Assembly (NCBI RefSeq): GCF_011492945.1
Contig: NZ_CP045119.1
Location: forward strand, 2,914,001 to 2,978,000
Direction of reading: 5' to 3'
DNA from: Rubrobacter tropicus
GTDB lineage: Bacteria; Actinomycetota; Rubrobacteria; Rubrobacterales; Rubrobacteraceae
DNA length: 64,000 nt
The position numbers and the translations under genes were made by a program. This document shows, one piece after another, positions 41,949-49,324 of the stretch. The notes under the pieces were generated by a model. That model saw only the letters and a program-made list of their open reading frames with translations. It did no database searches and had not been told where the DNA came from. Numbering within the stretch: the first letter of the stretch is position 1; every line of letters begins with the position of its first letter.

Positions 41949-42076
41949 CTCTCATAGTCCGGGTGCCCGGGCGATATCTCCACCGCCTCGTCCCCGACCG
42001 GGCCGGGCGCGCTGGGGTTCACTGGCACGAGCAGGTTCTTGTTCGGGAGCTCGTAGGCGATCACGTCCGCCGCCAC
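41918..42076 (-). CDS. upstream half of the split gene (52 aa)
   Basis: From GTG 42076 the reading gives AADVIAYELPNKNLLVPVNP, then PGPVGDEAVEISPGHPDYER and WLPVATREA before TAG in the first 17-bp repeat. Composition and codon use are those of a real protein. Together with 41709-41948 it appears to be one ancestral gene of unknown function. Confidence 0.45.
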   Translation of the reverse strand: MAADVIAYELPNKNLLVPVNPSAPGPVGDEAVEISPGHPDYERWLPVATREA

Positions 42077-42391
42077 CCCTCTTGCCGCTCCGACCCTTTG
42101 TCGTCCATGAGGGCAGCCTACACCAGTCGCCGGAGCGCTTCTACGCGAACGGTCTCGCCCGTTAAATCTAGAGGGGATATCGTACCCCTCGGAAAACGGG
42201 TCAACCATGCAACCGTCGGAGCGCTTGCGTGATGTTGTCTGGGTTGGGGCTCCCGAAGAATGCCCCGGCCCCTTCGCGCCGGTAAATACTGCATTTGGGG
42301 GATGTGTCCAAAGTATCAATACTTCTACGCTTAGCTTATCGGGTTGGAGCAAGGTTCGGTCTTTCGCGCCGGACGCGACAGGGAGGTTGGT
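42077..42391. other. gene-free 315 bp with an inverted repeat
   Basis: No convincing gene. It holds two TCGGAGCGCTT-like segments (near 42130 and 42215) and the inverted repeat AAGTAT-CA-ATACTT (42311-42324), which lies about 70 bp before the membrane protein start at 42392 and could be an operator for a regulator of the island. Confidence 0.4.
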
Positions 42392-42925
42392 ATGAGCATT
42401 AGTTCCATGATGGATGTCGCTTACCAGCGGCGCCAAGACGTTGAGCCCCGCGGTCGTGGCATAAGTTCGCTCGGCGAAGCTACTGGCGAGAACCCCGAAA
42501 CCAAAAGCCCGGTCACCACGGCGCTCGAGGCGATAGTCACATACATCCCGACCGAGATCGTGGCCACCTACGTGGCCGTCGTGGCGGTTATTCACCCCAC
42601 GATCGCCGGCACGACGACCGAGGCGCCCGTTGCCGATTGGATAGTGTTTTTGGCTTTCCTGGTGCTTACCCCGATCACAGCATGGTTGGTCTACGCGGCG
42701 AAGTGCCTAAATGCCGGCAAACAGTTGCCCACGGGCGCCGCGTTGCCCCTGTGGGAGATGAGTGCCGCCACGGTGGCCTTCGTAGTGTGGGCGGCAACCC
42801 TACCCGAAACTCCTTTAGGCGGGTTCCCCTGGTACACGTCCGGCCTCGCCGCGATACTCCTGCTGATCGTTTCGATGGTTCTGGGGTTGATCGCGCCGCT
42901 ATTCACACAACGGCCGCTCCCCTAA
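42392..42925 (+). CDS. island four-TM membrane protein of unknown function
   Basis: 177 residues from ATG 42392 (GGGAGG upstream). A hydrophilic N-terminus is followed by TM helices at about 50-75 (AIVTYIPTEIVATYVAVVAV), 85-108, 125-142 and 150-172. The TALEAIVTYIPTEIV segment is distinctive but I do not recognise a family. No signal sequence. Confidence 0.6.
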   Translation: MSISSMMDVAYQRRQDVEPRGRGISSLGEATGENPETKSPVTTALEAIVTYIPTEIVATYVAVVAVIHPTIAGTTTEAPVADWIVFLAFLVLTPITAWLVYAAKCLNAGKQLPTGAALPLWEMSAATVAFVVWAATLPETPLGGFPWYTSGLAAILLLIVSMVLGLIAPLFTQRPLP

Positions 42926-43080
42926 ACGTCTCCAATTGGAAGCGCCGGGGCGGGAGTCTCCGAGGCTCCGCTCATTAGTGAAGTGGGTATGGAAGTTGCG
43001 CGAAATGTTCAAAGGCGGATAAGAATACTGGCAAAAAGCTGGGTCAGGCTCAAGTGTGCACCAGCAGCGCGGAGGGGCAA

Positions 43081-43596
43081 GTGGCGAATAGGGATAGAGG
43101 AGACAGGGAATCGCGGCGCGCATTCTCTTGGGCGGCTGTCTCGGCGATAGCTGCGATTATTGCTATAATGGCCGGCTTATACAGCTTCTGGCAGAACACC
43201 GAAGTACAAAATGAAGCTGCTGCAGTCAACGCGATGCAAAGTCACTTGGAGCTTTCCATCGACAACACTAAGTATACGGTGGCCCCGGAACTGCCCAATG
43301 ATTCGTATAAGGATCTTTCGGCCGAACAGAAAGAATACACATGGTATGCGTCTCATGCCCTCCTTACCGCCGAAACTATCTACAATCTAAGGGGGAGAAC
43401 CAATTGGTGGGGAGAGCAGGATGATTCGTGGACGACAGCGGCCACCGGATTCGTCAAACGGCACGAATCCTATATTCGTTGGGACGCGCGTATGCGCGGA
43501 AAGAAGTCGAGTGTATGCACGGAATACGATCCAGATTTTGTGACCTTTATGGAAGAGGAGGCCAACATGGGCGAGAATCTGTGTACCGAGCCTTAG
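43081..43596 (+). CDS. AT-rich membrane-anchored protein of unknown function
   Basis: 171 residues from GTG 43081 (GGAGGGG upstream). One TM helix near residues 20-40 (WAAVSAIAAIIAIMAGLYSF), then a soluble domain of helices rich in Glu, Tyr and Trp (EQKEYTWYASHALLTAETIY) and a C-terminal Cys pair. Base composition is markedly lower in GC than the flanks. The stop TAG is in frame with the gene that follows. Confidence 0.6.
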   Translation: MANRDRGDRESRRAFSWAAVSAIAAIIAIMAGLYSFWQNTEVQNEAAAVNAMQSHLELSIDNTKYTVAPELPNDSYKDLSAEQKEYTWYASHALLTAETIYNLRGRTNWWGEQDDSWTTAATGFVKRHESYIRWDARMRGKKSSVCTEYDPDFVTFMEEEANMGENLCTEP

Positions 43597-43650
43597 GAGA
43601 GCCATCGGCTGGGCGACCAGCCAGCCGGGGGGCAGCTAGAGCTGTCCGTC

Positions 43651-44775
43651 ATGCTCTCGGACGGGCCGCAGGCGGCGCGCTTCGAGTTCGAGGCCGAGGA
43701 AGTAAAGCAGGATCCCGAACCGAAGCCTGAGCCCGAGGCCGCGGAGAAGGAAGAGGATCCGGGACCCTCGGTCAGGCCCGGCTACAGCCTGGTGGGGGAC
43801 CCGAGCGGCAGCCTCTCGGTCGAGGTCCCCTCGTCCTGGAGCTGCGAGACCGGCGAGGACTCCGAGGGCCCGGGGGGCGAAAACAGCTGGTCCTACTACG
43901 CCGGGGAGTACCTGTCTGCGTCAATCACGACCGCCAGAAGCCTCGACGCCTGGTACGGTCCGGCCAGCGACAGTAAAGGGTCCGGCGCGTACATGGTCGC
44001 GTCCGAGACGCTCGCCAACCAGTACACGGACGACGAGCTGATCTACTCGCTCCTGCACCAGAAAAAGCAGACCAACTGCACCGCAGGGCCCTCCCAGGAA
44101 ATCGACCATCCCCCGTACTCCGGGAAGGTGCAAACCTGGTTCGACTGCAACGGCCTCGGCACCGACTACTACGTCTTCGCCGCCGCGCCGGAGGGACGGG
44201 CGTGCGTGGTCGTCGGGGGCGCCAGGGTCGTCGCGGGTGCCTCGGGGGCGGACCAGGACGCCGTGGAGCATATCGTCGACAGCTTCGAGGTTGACTGCGG
44301 GTCCCTGCCTCCCTCCGCGCCTCTCGAATCCGAGGCCACGAACTCGGCCTCAGCATCGGCTTCATCTACGCCTTCGGCGTCCCCCGAGCCGTCCGATCTG
44401 AGCTGCGAGGAAATACAAGCCATACTCAACAGCGAGGCCCCGGGCATCGAGGCCCTAACGCCGGAGGAACTCCTAGCCTGCGGCCTGAGCCCGGAGGCGA
44501 TCGACCCGTGCGAGGGCAACCCGGACCCCAACTGCGGCGAGAACCTCCCAGAAGGTTCTTATCCGAGCATCAACGGGCCCGAGTCACCCGAGCCGTCCTC
44601 GCCCGAACCATCCTCGCCCGAACCATCCTCGCCCGAACCGTCGTCTCCCGACCCGTCGTCTCCACCCTCCGCGGGCGGCGACATTGACTGCGACGAAGTC
44701 GACGGACCGATCGAGACCCCGCCCGGTGATCCGGACAACCTGGACGGCGACGGGGACGGTTTAGCGTGCGAGTAG
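43651..44775 (+). CDS. 5'-truncated secreted Excalibur-domain protein
   Basis: 374 residues from ATG 43651, which lacks a good ribosome site. Sense codons extend back in frame to the stop of the previous gene at 43596 (reading GDQPAGGQLELSVMLSDGPQ), so its N-terminus and signal are probably missing. It has a linker rich in Pro/Glu, a globular domain (YSLVGDPSGSLSVEVPSSWS), Ser-rich repeats SPEPS (44587-44661) and a C-terminal Excalibur calcium-binding domain (DCDEVDGP...DGDGDGLACE). Confidence 0.65.
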   Translation: MLSDGPQAARFEFEAEEVKQDPEPKPEPEAAEKEEDPGPSVRPGYSLVGDPSGSLSVEVPSSWSCETGEDSEGPGGENSWSYYAGEYLSASITTARSLDAWYGPASDSKGSGAYMVASETLANQYTDDELIYSLLHQKKQTNCTAGPSQEIDHPPYSGKVQTWFDCNGLGTDYYVFAAAPEGRACVVVGGARVVAGASGADQDAVEHIVDSFEVDCGSLPPSAPLESEATNSASASASSTPSASPEPSDLSCEEIQAILNSEAPGIEALTPEELLACGLSPEAIDPCEGNPDPNCGENLPEGSYPSINGPESPEPSSPEPSSPEPSSPEPSSPDPSSPPSAGGDIDCDEVDGPIETPPGDPDNLDGDGDGLACE

Positions 44776-44819
44776 ACCGGGAGTGAGAAGAACCGGAACA
44801 CGTCTCGGAACGCTTCAGG

Positions 44820-45050
44820 CGCCTCCTCTCGCTTTACCGCAGGCCCGACGGCCGGGAGTGGGGCGGCCAGAACTCCCAAACCCAAAAGAGATAGAGGAGG
44901 TTTAGCAACGGGCGGCCGAAGCGGAAAAGGAGGCCCAGGAGGCAAGGGAGGCCCAGAAAAGGGCCGAGGAGGAGCGCGAGGCGGCAGAGGCGCGTGCCTA
45001 ACAAGAGGCCGAAGAACAACAGGCCGAGGAGGAGCGTAGGGCGGGCTATT
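44820..45050 (+). pseudogene. remnant of an Ala/Glu-rich coiled-coil gene
   Basis: In one plus-strand frame the reading is QRAAEAEKEAQEAREAQKRA and EEEREAAEARA, then TAA, then QEAEEQQAEEERRAGYF, interrupted by stops. It has no start and no continuation. It looks like degraded coiled-coil coding DNA left between two island genes. Confidence 0.4.
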
Positions 45051-45588
45051 TTCGCCGTTTCGCCCGTTCCGCCAACGACCGCGCTTCATCCGGATGTCTC
45101 TCCACCCACTGCATGACTTTGTATTTCTTCGGGTCAGCCCCGGCTTCCCTGGCGTCTTCCTCCAGGCTTCTCAGTTCGTCCGTGCCCATAGATTTGAGGA
45201 AGTAGGGTTGCAACTCTTCCTCTGTGTATTCCGCTTTAGTATCTTCCATCCGCCGCTGCAGACTCTTGGTCATTTGCGCATGCCTGCGCCTCACGGAGGT
45301 CATGGACGGGCCCCGCAGCAGTTCCATCCACTGCTGGAAGGCGAACACGCCCCTGCCAAACACGGTGACATTGGTGTTGGCGAGCACGAACTCCAGTATG
45401 AACGCGCCCGCGAAGGCAGCTAGGTAGTAAACCGCGCCGGGCATCTTGCCCGTCAGCGTCGGATGCTGGGTCCTTTTAATCAAACTGGACACCTTTACCA
45501 GCGACACAAAGAAGCTTTTCAGAAGCTGGTGGAAGGAAACTAACAGGCAAATGATCGCTGCACCCGGCGTGCAGCAACCGTGCATCAA
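45046..45588 (-). CDS. island membrane protein with DUF-like C-terminal helices
   Basis: 180 residues in the longest form; the start is uncertain, because the first codons lie within the repeat at 45569. GTG 45492 or ATG 45444 would give shorter forms. A TM helix PGAVYYLAAFAGAFILEFVLA is followed by a helical, charged cytosolic region (EEELQPYFLKSMGTDELRSLEEDAREAGADPKKYKVMQWVERHPDEARSLAERAKRRK in segments). No known function. Confidence 0.55.
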   Translation of the reverse strand: MMHGCCTPGAAIICLLVSFHQLLKSFFVSLVKVSSLIKRTQHPTLTGKMPGAVYYLAAFAGAFILEFVLANTNVTVFGRGVFAFQQWMELLRGPSMTSVRRRHAQMTKSLQRRMEDTKAEYTEEELQPYFLKSMGTDELRSLEEDAREAGADPKKYKVMQWVERHPDEARSLAERAKRRK

Positions 45589-45589
45589 C
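45569..45589 (+). repeat. sub-terminal direct repeat, right copy
   Basis: GTGCAGCAACCGTGCA followed by TCAAC, differing at one position from 39443-39463. It is adjacent to the palindrome at 45584. Confidence 0.6.
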
Positions 45590-45599
45590 CCGGGTTGAT
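45584..45599. repeat. 16-bp perfect palindrome
   Basis: ATCAACCCGGGTTGAT, overlapping the right sub-terminal repeat. It could bind an integrase or a dimeric regulator. Confidence 0.45.
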
Positions 45600-45691
45600 A
45601 GCCTGAAAAGCCTGGAAAAGCGTTCCCGCCCGAATCGGCGTAGTTATCGGCATTATGTGAGGTTGGGAAAGCTCCTGAAATCTATCGGAGC

Positions 45692-45739
45692 GCCTTCACA
45701 CGGCAGAGGTCGCTGGTTCGAAACCAGCATCGCCCACTC
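45692..45739 (+). repeat. attR: 48-bp copy of tRNA-Val 3' half
   Basis: Identical to 39338-39385, but with no 5' half, hence not a tRNA. It marks the right end of the island. Confidence 0.9.
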
Positions 45740-45847
45740 GAGAAGTTCCCGCAGATAGCGGGAAACAAAGGCACCCGACCAGAGAACCAGGTGCTTGTTA
45801 CTGCAACCGTACTGTACCGGTTGGGGGATACGGTACTTGTTGTGCGT

Positions 45848-46723
45848 CTAGGGCTTCTTTACGTTCTGCATGTAGGTGGCGAAGGGCTCTTCGTGGTCGG
45901 GGTGCCAGCGGGAGAGGGCGGGGCGGTTTTTAATCAGGTCTTCCGCCGCCCATCTTATGCGGCGTTCGTCCATCTCGCGGCTGACGCTGTTGTCCGGACA
46001 GAGTATGTAGAAGTCTCCCCTGCTCATGCCCTCCAGCATGAACTCGGCTACTTGATCCGGGGTCCACGCGTCTTCCGGTTTCTCGGTCCTGCCGCGGGCG
46101 GTCAGAGAGGTGAAGGTGAAGCCGGGGACGAGCAGGTGCGCGCTCACCCGGCAACCGTCTATCTGCCGGAGTTCGTGGGCGAGTTGCTCGGTCAGCACTT
46201 TTACCCCGGCCTTCGACACCGAGTAGGCGGCGTTGCCTGGTGGGGTGGTGATCCCCTCTTTCGACCCCACGTTGACGATGGCGCCCGGCGCGTCCTGCGA
46301 GATCATGGCCTCCGTGAATGCCTGTACCCCGTGCACGACCCCCATGAGGTTGACGTCCAGTATACGGTCCCACGCCTCCGGCCCGTCCCACGGCTTCATG
46401 CCGCTACTCTCGATCCCGGCATTGTTCACGAGCAACGCGACCTCGCCAAACGCCCCGTAAGCCACGTCCTTCAGACGCCGTACCTCTTCCAGGCTCGACA
46501 CGTCTACGACCTCCACCCGCAGGTCTTCGGGGCCTGCGACAAGCGGCGCGAGCGTCTCCCGCGCCATCTCCAGCGCCCCGGCGTCCGTGTCGGCCAGGCA
46601 GAGCTTCATACCGAGGCTCGCGAGGCGTGCCGCGATGGCGAGGCCGATGCCCTTGGCACCCCCGGTTATTACGGCCGCCCGGCCTTCGAGGTCGGTGATA
46701 GCAATAGATTCCTGTGTCGTCAT
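45848..46723 (-). CDS. short-chain dehydrogenase/reductase
   Basis: 291 residues. TGGAKGIG (NAD(P) binding), VDVSSLEEV, NNAGIESSG, catalytic S in VNVGSKEG and Y-x3-K in YSVSKAG. The extension after 230 (EEPFATYMQNVKKP) is unusual for classical SDRs. It lies between the island's right end and a degenerate att copy at 46885. Substrate unknown. Confidence 0.93.
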   Translation of the reverse strand: MTTQESIAITDLEGRAAVITGGAKGIGLAIAARLASLGMKLCLADTDAGALEMARETLAPLVAGPEDLRVEVVDVSSLEEVRRLKDVAYGAFGEVALLVNNAGIESSGMKPWDGPEAWDRILDVNLMGVVHGVQAFTEAMISQDAPGAIVNVGSKEGITTPPGNAAYSVSKAGVKVLTEQLAHELRQIDGCRVSAHLLVPGFTFTSLTARGRTEKPEDAWTPDQVAEFMLEGMSRGDFYILCPDNSVSREMDERRIRWAAEDLIKNRPALSRWHPDHEEPFATYMQNVKKP

Positions 46724-46884
46724 GATCGGGTCCTTTCGTGACTTCTAGAGGCGCCATCTATCCGATGTGATCGTACCGGAGTCCCTGGCTACGTGCCTCG
46801 ACCTCTGTACGAAACGCCCGTTTCGAGCACGACCTCGGCGCAGATCCCGGCGCCGGCGGTCCAGGTTTGTCCGGGAGAGGCTGG

Positions 46885-46908
46885 TGGTTCGAAACCGGCA
46901 TCGCCCAC
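46885..46908 (+). repeat. degenerate att-like remnant of tRNA-Val
   Basis: TGGTTCGAAACCGGCATCGC followed by CCAC repeats the T-arm and acceptor 3' side of tRNA-Val with one change in 24 bases. Upstream the sequence does not match the tRNA. It suggests that 45740-46908, with the SDR gene, is or was a second element in tandem. The rest of the 240 bp between the SDR start and tRNA-Ala holds nothing else I can identify. Confidence 0.6.
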
Positions 46909-46920
46909 CAACCCTGCTCC

Positions 46921-46948
46921 TTGCAATCGCATGGTCGGCTGCTAGGAT
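46921..46948 (+). promoter_or_regulatory. promoter of tRNA-Ala
   Basis: TTGCAA (46921-46926), 16-bp spacer, TAGGAT (46943-46948), 15 bp before the tRNA. Confidence 0.6.
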
Positions 46949-46963
46949 TCTAGAGCCTTTTTT

Positions 46964-47036
46964 GGGCCCGTAGCTCAGTTGGGAGAGCGCCGCCCTCGCA
47001 TGGCGGAGGCCACGAGTTCGAGTCTCGTCGGGTCCA
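46964..47036 (+). tRNA. tRNA-Ala (CGC)
   Basis: Acceptor GGGCCCG against CGGGTCC (one G-U pair) with discriminator A, anticodon loop CTCGCAT giving CGC, T-arm CACGAG-TTCGAGT-CTCGT. The gene is intact. Confidence 0.95.
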
Positions 47037-47076
47037 CTCCGATCTACCGCACCGTTCCGGGGAAGGACGCGGCGAT

Positions 47077-47325
47077 GTGAGGTCGGCTGGCACCACCGGG
47101 AGCGAGGCGCGCTTGGGATCCGACCGGAGAAGACTCGACAGGGGGGACCTGGAAGCCCTGCGCCAGGAGTTCGCCCTCGGGGGCCGCGGCGACGACCTCG
47201 ACGACGACCTCCACCAGGTCCGACGCGGCGCCAGGCTCGGCATCGACCTCGAAGACTGGGCGAACACCCGAAAGGTCCCACTCGTCTACGCGAGGGCGTT
47301 GCGCCGGTTTATCGAACAGGGCTAG
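47077..47325 (+). CDS. small hypothetical protein (82 aa)
   Basis: GTG 47077 after GGGGAAGGA. Charged and Arg/Asp-rich (RRLDRGDLEALRQEFALGGRGDDLDDDLHQVRRG), ending VPLVYARALRRFIEQG. No recognised domain. It directly follows the tRNA-Ala. Confidence 0.45.
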   Translation: MRSAGTTGSEARLGSDRRRLDRGDLEALRQEFALGGRGDDLDDDLHQVRRGARLGIDLEDWANTRKVPLVYARALRRFIEQG

Positions 47326-47330
47326 AAAAC

Positions 47331-47466
47331 AGGTTTCAGGCTTTAGGTTTCAGGGATGGTGGAGAACGCCGTCGCGACCCCGTCACCCCTCAACAAAGAC
47401 GGCGCGCGACTTCGAACCCCGGGTCGCGCACCGCGTCCCTGATGCCTGCAGCCTGAAACCTCCCTT
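47331..47466. repeat. intergenic repeat family 2, copy 2
   Basis: Arms CAGGTTTCAGGCTTTAGG and GATGCCTGCAGCCTGAAACC are approximate inverted copies matching those at 7127-7262. The core between them (about 85 bp) includes GCGCGACTTCGAACCCCGGG. Confidence 0.7.
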
Positions 47467-48042
47467 TCAACCCAGCATGCCGAAAGCAACCCACGTCCCC
47501 CCTCCCCCGACCAGCGCGCCGAGCGCAAGCTCCAGCAACGTGTGCCGTTCGAGCTCGAGCCGCGCCCAGAACACGGCGGGCAGGAGCAGGAAGGCCGGCA
47601 GGGCCCAGGGGCCGAAGACGAACGCCAGGCAGACCGCGGTTCCGGCCACGCCCGCCGCGTGGAGGGAGATGTTTATAAGCGGCGTCAGCAGGGTGAAGAG
47701 CGCGGTTGCTATCGCGTAGGAGAGAAGGGCCGCTGTTAGCGCCGCGGGTCCTCCCAGCAGGAGGACTACCAGGAAGGCTGCGGCGTGCAGGACCGCGACC
47801 ACGCGCAGGGGACCGACCCGCTCGGCGCGCGGGATGCTGCGCGGGTCGCTAACTTTTCCCGAGCGGGTAAGGAAGGCGAGGTAAACGAGAGAGAGCCCGC
47901 TCGTGAGAAGGACGCACAGCAGGGCCCAGAGCAGGCCTTCAGTGCCGGCCGCCTCCGCGCCGACGGCGAAGAAGAGCGGGACCGCCAGCAGGGGCAGGCG
48001 GGTTACGGCTGAGACGAGGTGGGCGATCCTGTCGGGGCGCAA
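47467..48042 (-). CDS. PAP2-like phosphatase-fold membrane protein
   Basis: 191 residues from TTG 48042, chosen because it sits 9 bp after a -10 element; TTG 48060 is also in frame. Five or six TM helices with LINISLHAAGVAGTAVCLAF and RLELERHTLLELALGALVGGG, the reduced PAP2 histidine motifs. It may dephosphorylate a lipid such as undecaprenyl diphosphate or phosphatidate. Divergent from the NIF3 gene with a shared promoter region. Confidence 0.65.
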   Translation of the reverse strand: MRPDRIAHLVSAVTRLPLLAVPLFFAVGAEAAGTEGLLWALLCVLLTSGLSLVYLAFLTRSGKVSDPRSIPRAERVGPLRVVAVLHAAAFLVVLLLGGPAALTAALLSYAIATALFTLLTPLINISLHAAGVAGTAVCLAFVFGPWALPAFLLLPAVFWARLELERHTLLELALGALVGGGGTWVAFGMLG

Positions 48043-48051
48043 AGCCGGTGG

Positions 48052-48061
48052 ATTGTACAAT
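48052..48061. promoter_or_regulatory. palindromic bidirectional -10 region
   Basis: ATTGTACAAT reads as TACAAT on both strands. On the plus strand GTG 48069 is 7 bp after it; on the minus strand TTG 48042 is 9 bp after it. It is therefore a single, symmetrical -10 for two divergent, probably leaderless, genes. Confidence 0.55.
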
Positions 48062-48068
48062 GCCGGTC

Positions 48069-49151
48069 GTGACCCGTGCGCGCGACATCATCGAGGCCGT
48101 CGAACGGGTAGCGCCGCCCTCCCTGGCTGAGGACTGGGACAACTGCGGGCTGCAGGTCGGGAACGTAGACGCCGGGGTAAATCGGGTCCTGGTCGCGCTG
48201 ACGCCGCTCCCCGAGGTCTTCGAGGAGGCCGCCGAGGTCGGGGCGGACTTCTTGCTCTTTCACCACCCCCTGATCTTCTCCCCGCTAAAGAGCGTGGATA
48301 CGAAGTCTTATCCGGGAAACCTGCTGGCCAGGGCCATAAACGAAGGCCGGACCGTCTACGCCGCCCATACGAGCTACGATGCGGCCCCGGACGGCGTCTC
48401 CGTTGTCCTGGCAGAGACACTCGGCCTGCGCGGTCCGTTCGGGATCGTCTCCCCAAGAGGCGCCCTGCGCAAGTTGGTAGTCTTCGTGCCGGAGGGGCAC
48501 GAGGACGCAGTGGCCGAGGCGCTCTCGGGGGCCGGGGCCGGCGTGATCGGGGACTACACCCAATGCACTTTTCGGACGCCCGGTACCGGCACCTTTCTCC
48601 CGGGTGAGGGTAGCGACCCGTACCTGGGAGAGAAGGGCACGCTTCAGAGGGAGGCCGAGATCCGGGTCGAGACGGTGGTCCCCGCCCACCTGGCGCGCGC
48701 CGCCGCGGAGGCGGCGACAGCCGCGCACCCCTACGAGGAGGTGCCGATAGACACCTACCCCGTCGAGGGCTTCCCGCAGGGCTGCGGTTACGGGAGGATC
48801 GGGGACCTCCCTGAGCCCCTGACGGCGGAAGGCCTGAGCCGGCGCGTCTCGGCCGCTCTGGGCTCCCCCGCCCGCCCGGTGTCGGACCCCGCCCCGGAAC
48901 GCGAGGTCGGGCGCGTGGCCGTGCTGGGAGGGTCGGGCGGCTCGTTTATCGGGGAGGTCGCGGCCTCGGGCGCCGGGGCATACGTGACGGGCGACCTCGA
49001 CTACCACGACGCGTTGCTCGCCGAATCGCTGGGCCTCGCCGCGATCGACGCGGGTCACGCCGCCACGGAGCTCCCGTCCCTGAAACCTCTCGCCCGACGG
49101 CTCGCGGAGATGGTTGATGTGCCGGTCTCGGTAAGCCGCATCAGGCGCTGA
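48069..49151 (+). CDS. NIF3-family dinuclear metal-binding protein (DUF34)
   Basis: 360 residues from GTG 48069; ATG 48060 overlaps the -10. Metal-binding HHPLIFSPLKSV, HTSYDAAPDG and the C-terminal DAGHAATELPSLKPL give the two-metal NIF3 centre. The middle domain (from about residue 120 to 220, LVVFVPEGHEDAVAEALSGAGAGVIG) is the PII-like insertion typical of the longer bacterial form (YbgI-type with an inserted NIF3 domain). Its function is debated, linked to GTP cyclohydrolase-like or regulatory roles. Confidence 0.93.
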   Translation: MTRARDIIEAVERVAPPSLAEDWDNCGLQVGNVDAGVNRVLVALTPLPEVFEEAAEVGADFLLFHHPLIFSPLKSVDTKSYPGNLLARAINEGRTVYAAHTSYDAAPDGVSVVLAETLGLRGPFGIVSPRGALRKLVVFVPEGHEDAVAEALSGAGAGVIGDYTQCTFRTPGTGTFLPGEGSDPYLGEKGTLQREAEIRVETVVPAHLARAAAEAATAAHPYEEVPIDTYPVEGFPQGCGYGRIGDLPEPLTAEGLSRRVSAALGSPARPVSDPAPEREVGRVAVLGGSGGSFIGEVAASGAGAYVTGDLDYHDALLAESLGLAAIDAGHAATELPSLKPLARRLAEMVDVPVSVSRIRR

Positions 49152-49235
49152 GGGAAGCACGCCCCCTTCGGGGACTCTCAGCGCGCTTCGGTCTGCTTCG
49201 CAGACCTCGCTTTCAGCTTGTCAGCTTTTTCTGCG
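49150..49235. repeat. dispersed TCAGC-type repeat, copy 12
   Basis: GACTCTCAGCGCGCTTCGG, GCTTTCAGCTTGTCAGC units between convergent genes. Confidence 0.6.
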
Positions 49236-49324
49236 GTTCGAAACTGGAATCCGTGGTGCCGGAAGCCTTGGACGGGTTCACGGGCGGCATCGGCTACTTC
49301 GTATCGGTCTGCGGGGGGTTCCAA

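Larger units (their letters stand above)
39386..45739. mobile_element. tRNA-Val-integrated genomic island (~6.35 kb)
   Basis: Bounded by the intact tRNA-Val and a perfect 48-bp copy of its 3' half. Inside are a tyrosine-recombinase remnant, an excisionase-like protein, small membrane proteins, an RTX-type protein and an Excalibur-domain protein. The segment at 42940-43600 is visibly more AT-rich than the surroundings, as expected for acquired DNA. The recombinase lacks its N-terminal half, so the element is probably immobile or needs a helper. Confidence 0.8.

Noticed and set aside
44587-44661. Short tandem repeats that could suggest a CRISPR
   Set aside because: 15-bp in-frame repeats encode the SPEPS linker of the Excalibur protein; no spacers.
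46885-46908. Possible additional tRNA-Val
   Set aside because: Only the T-arm and acceptor 3' side are present; no D-arm or anticodon arm.
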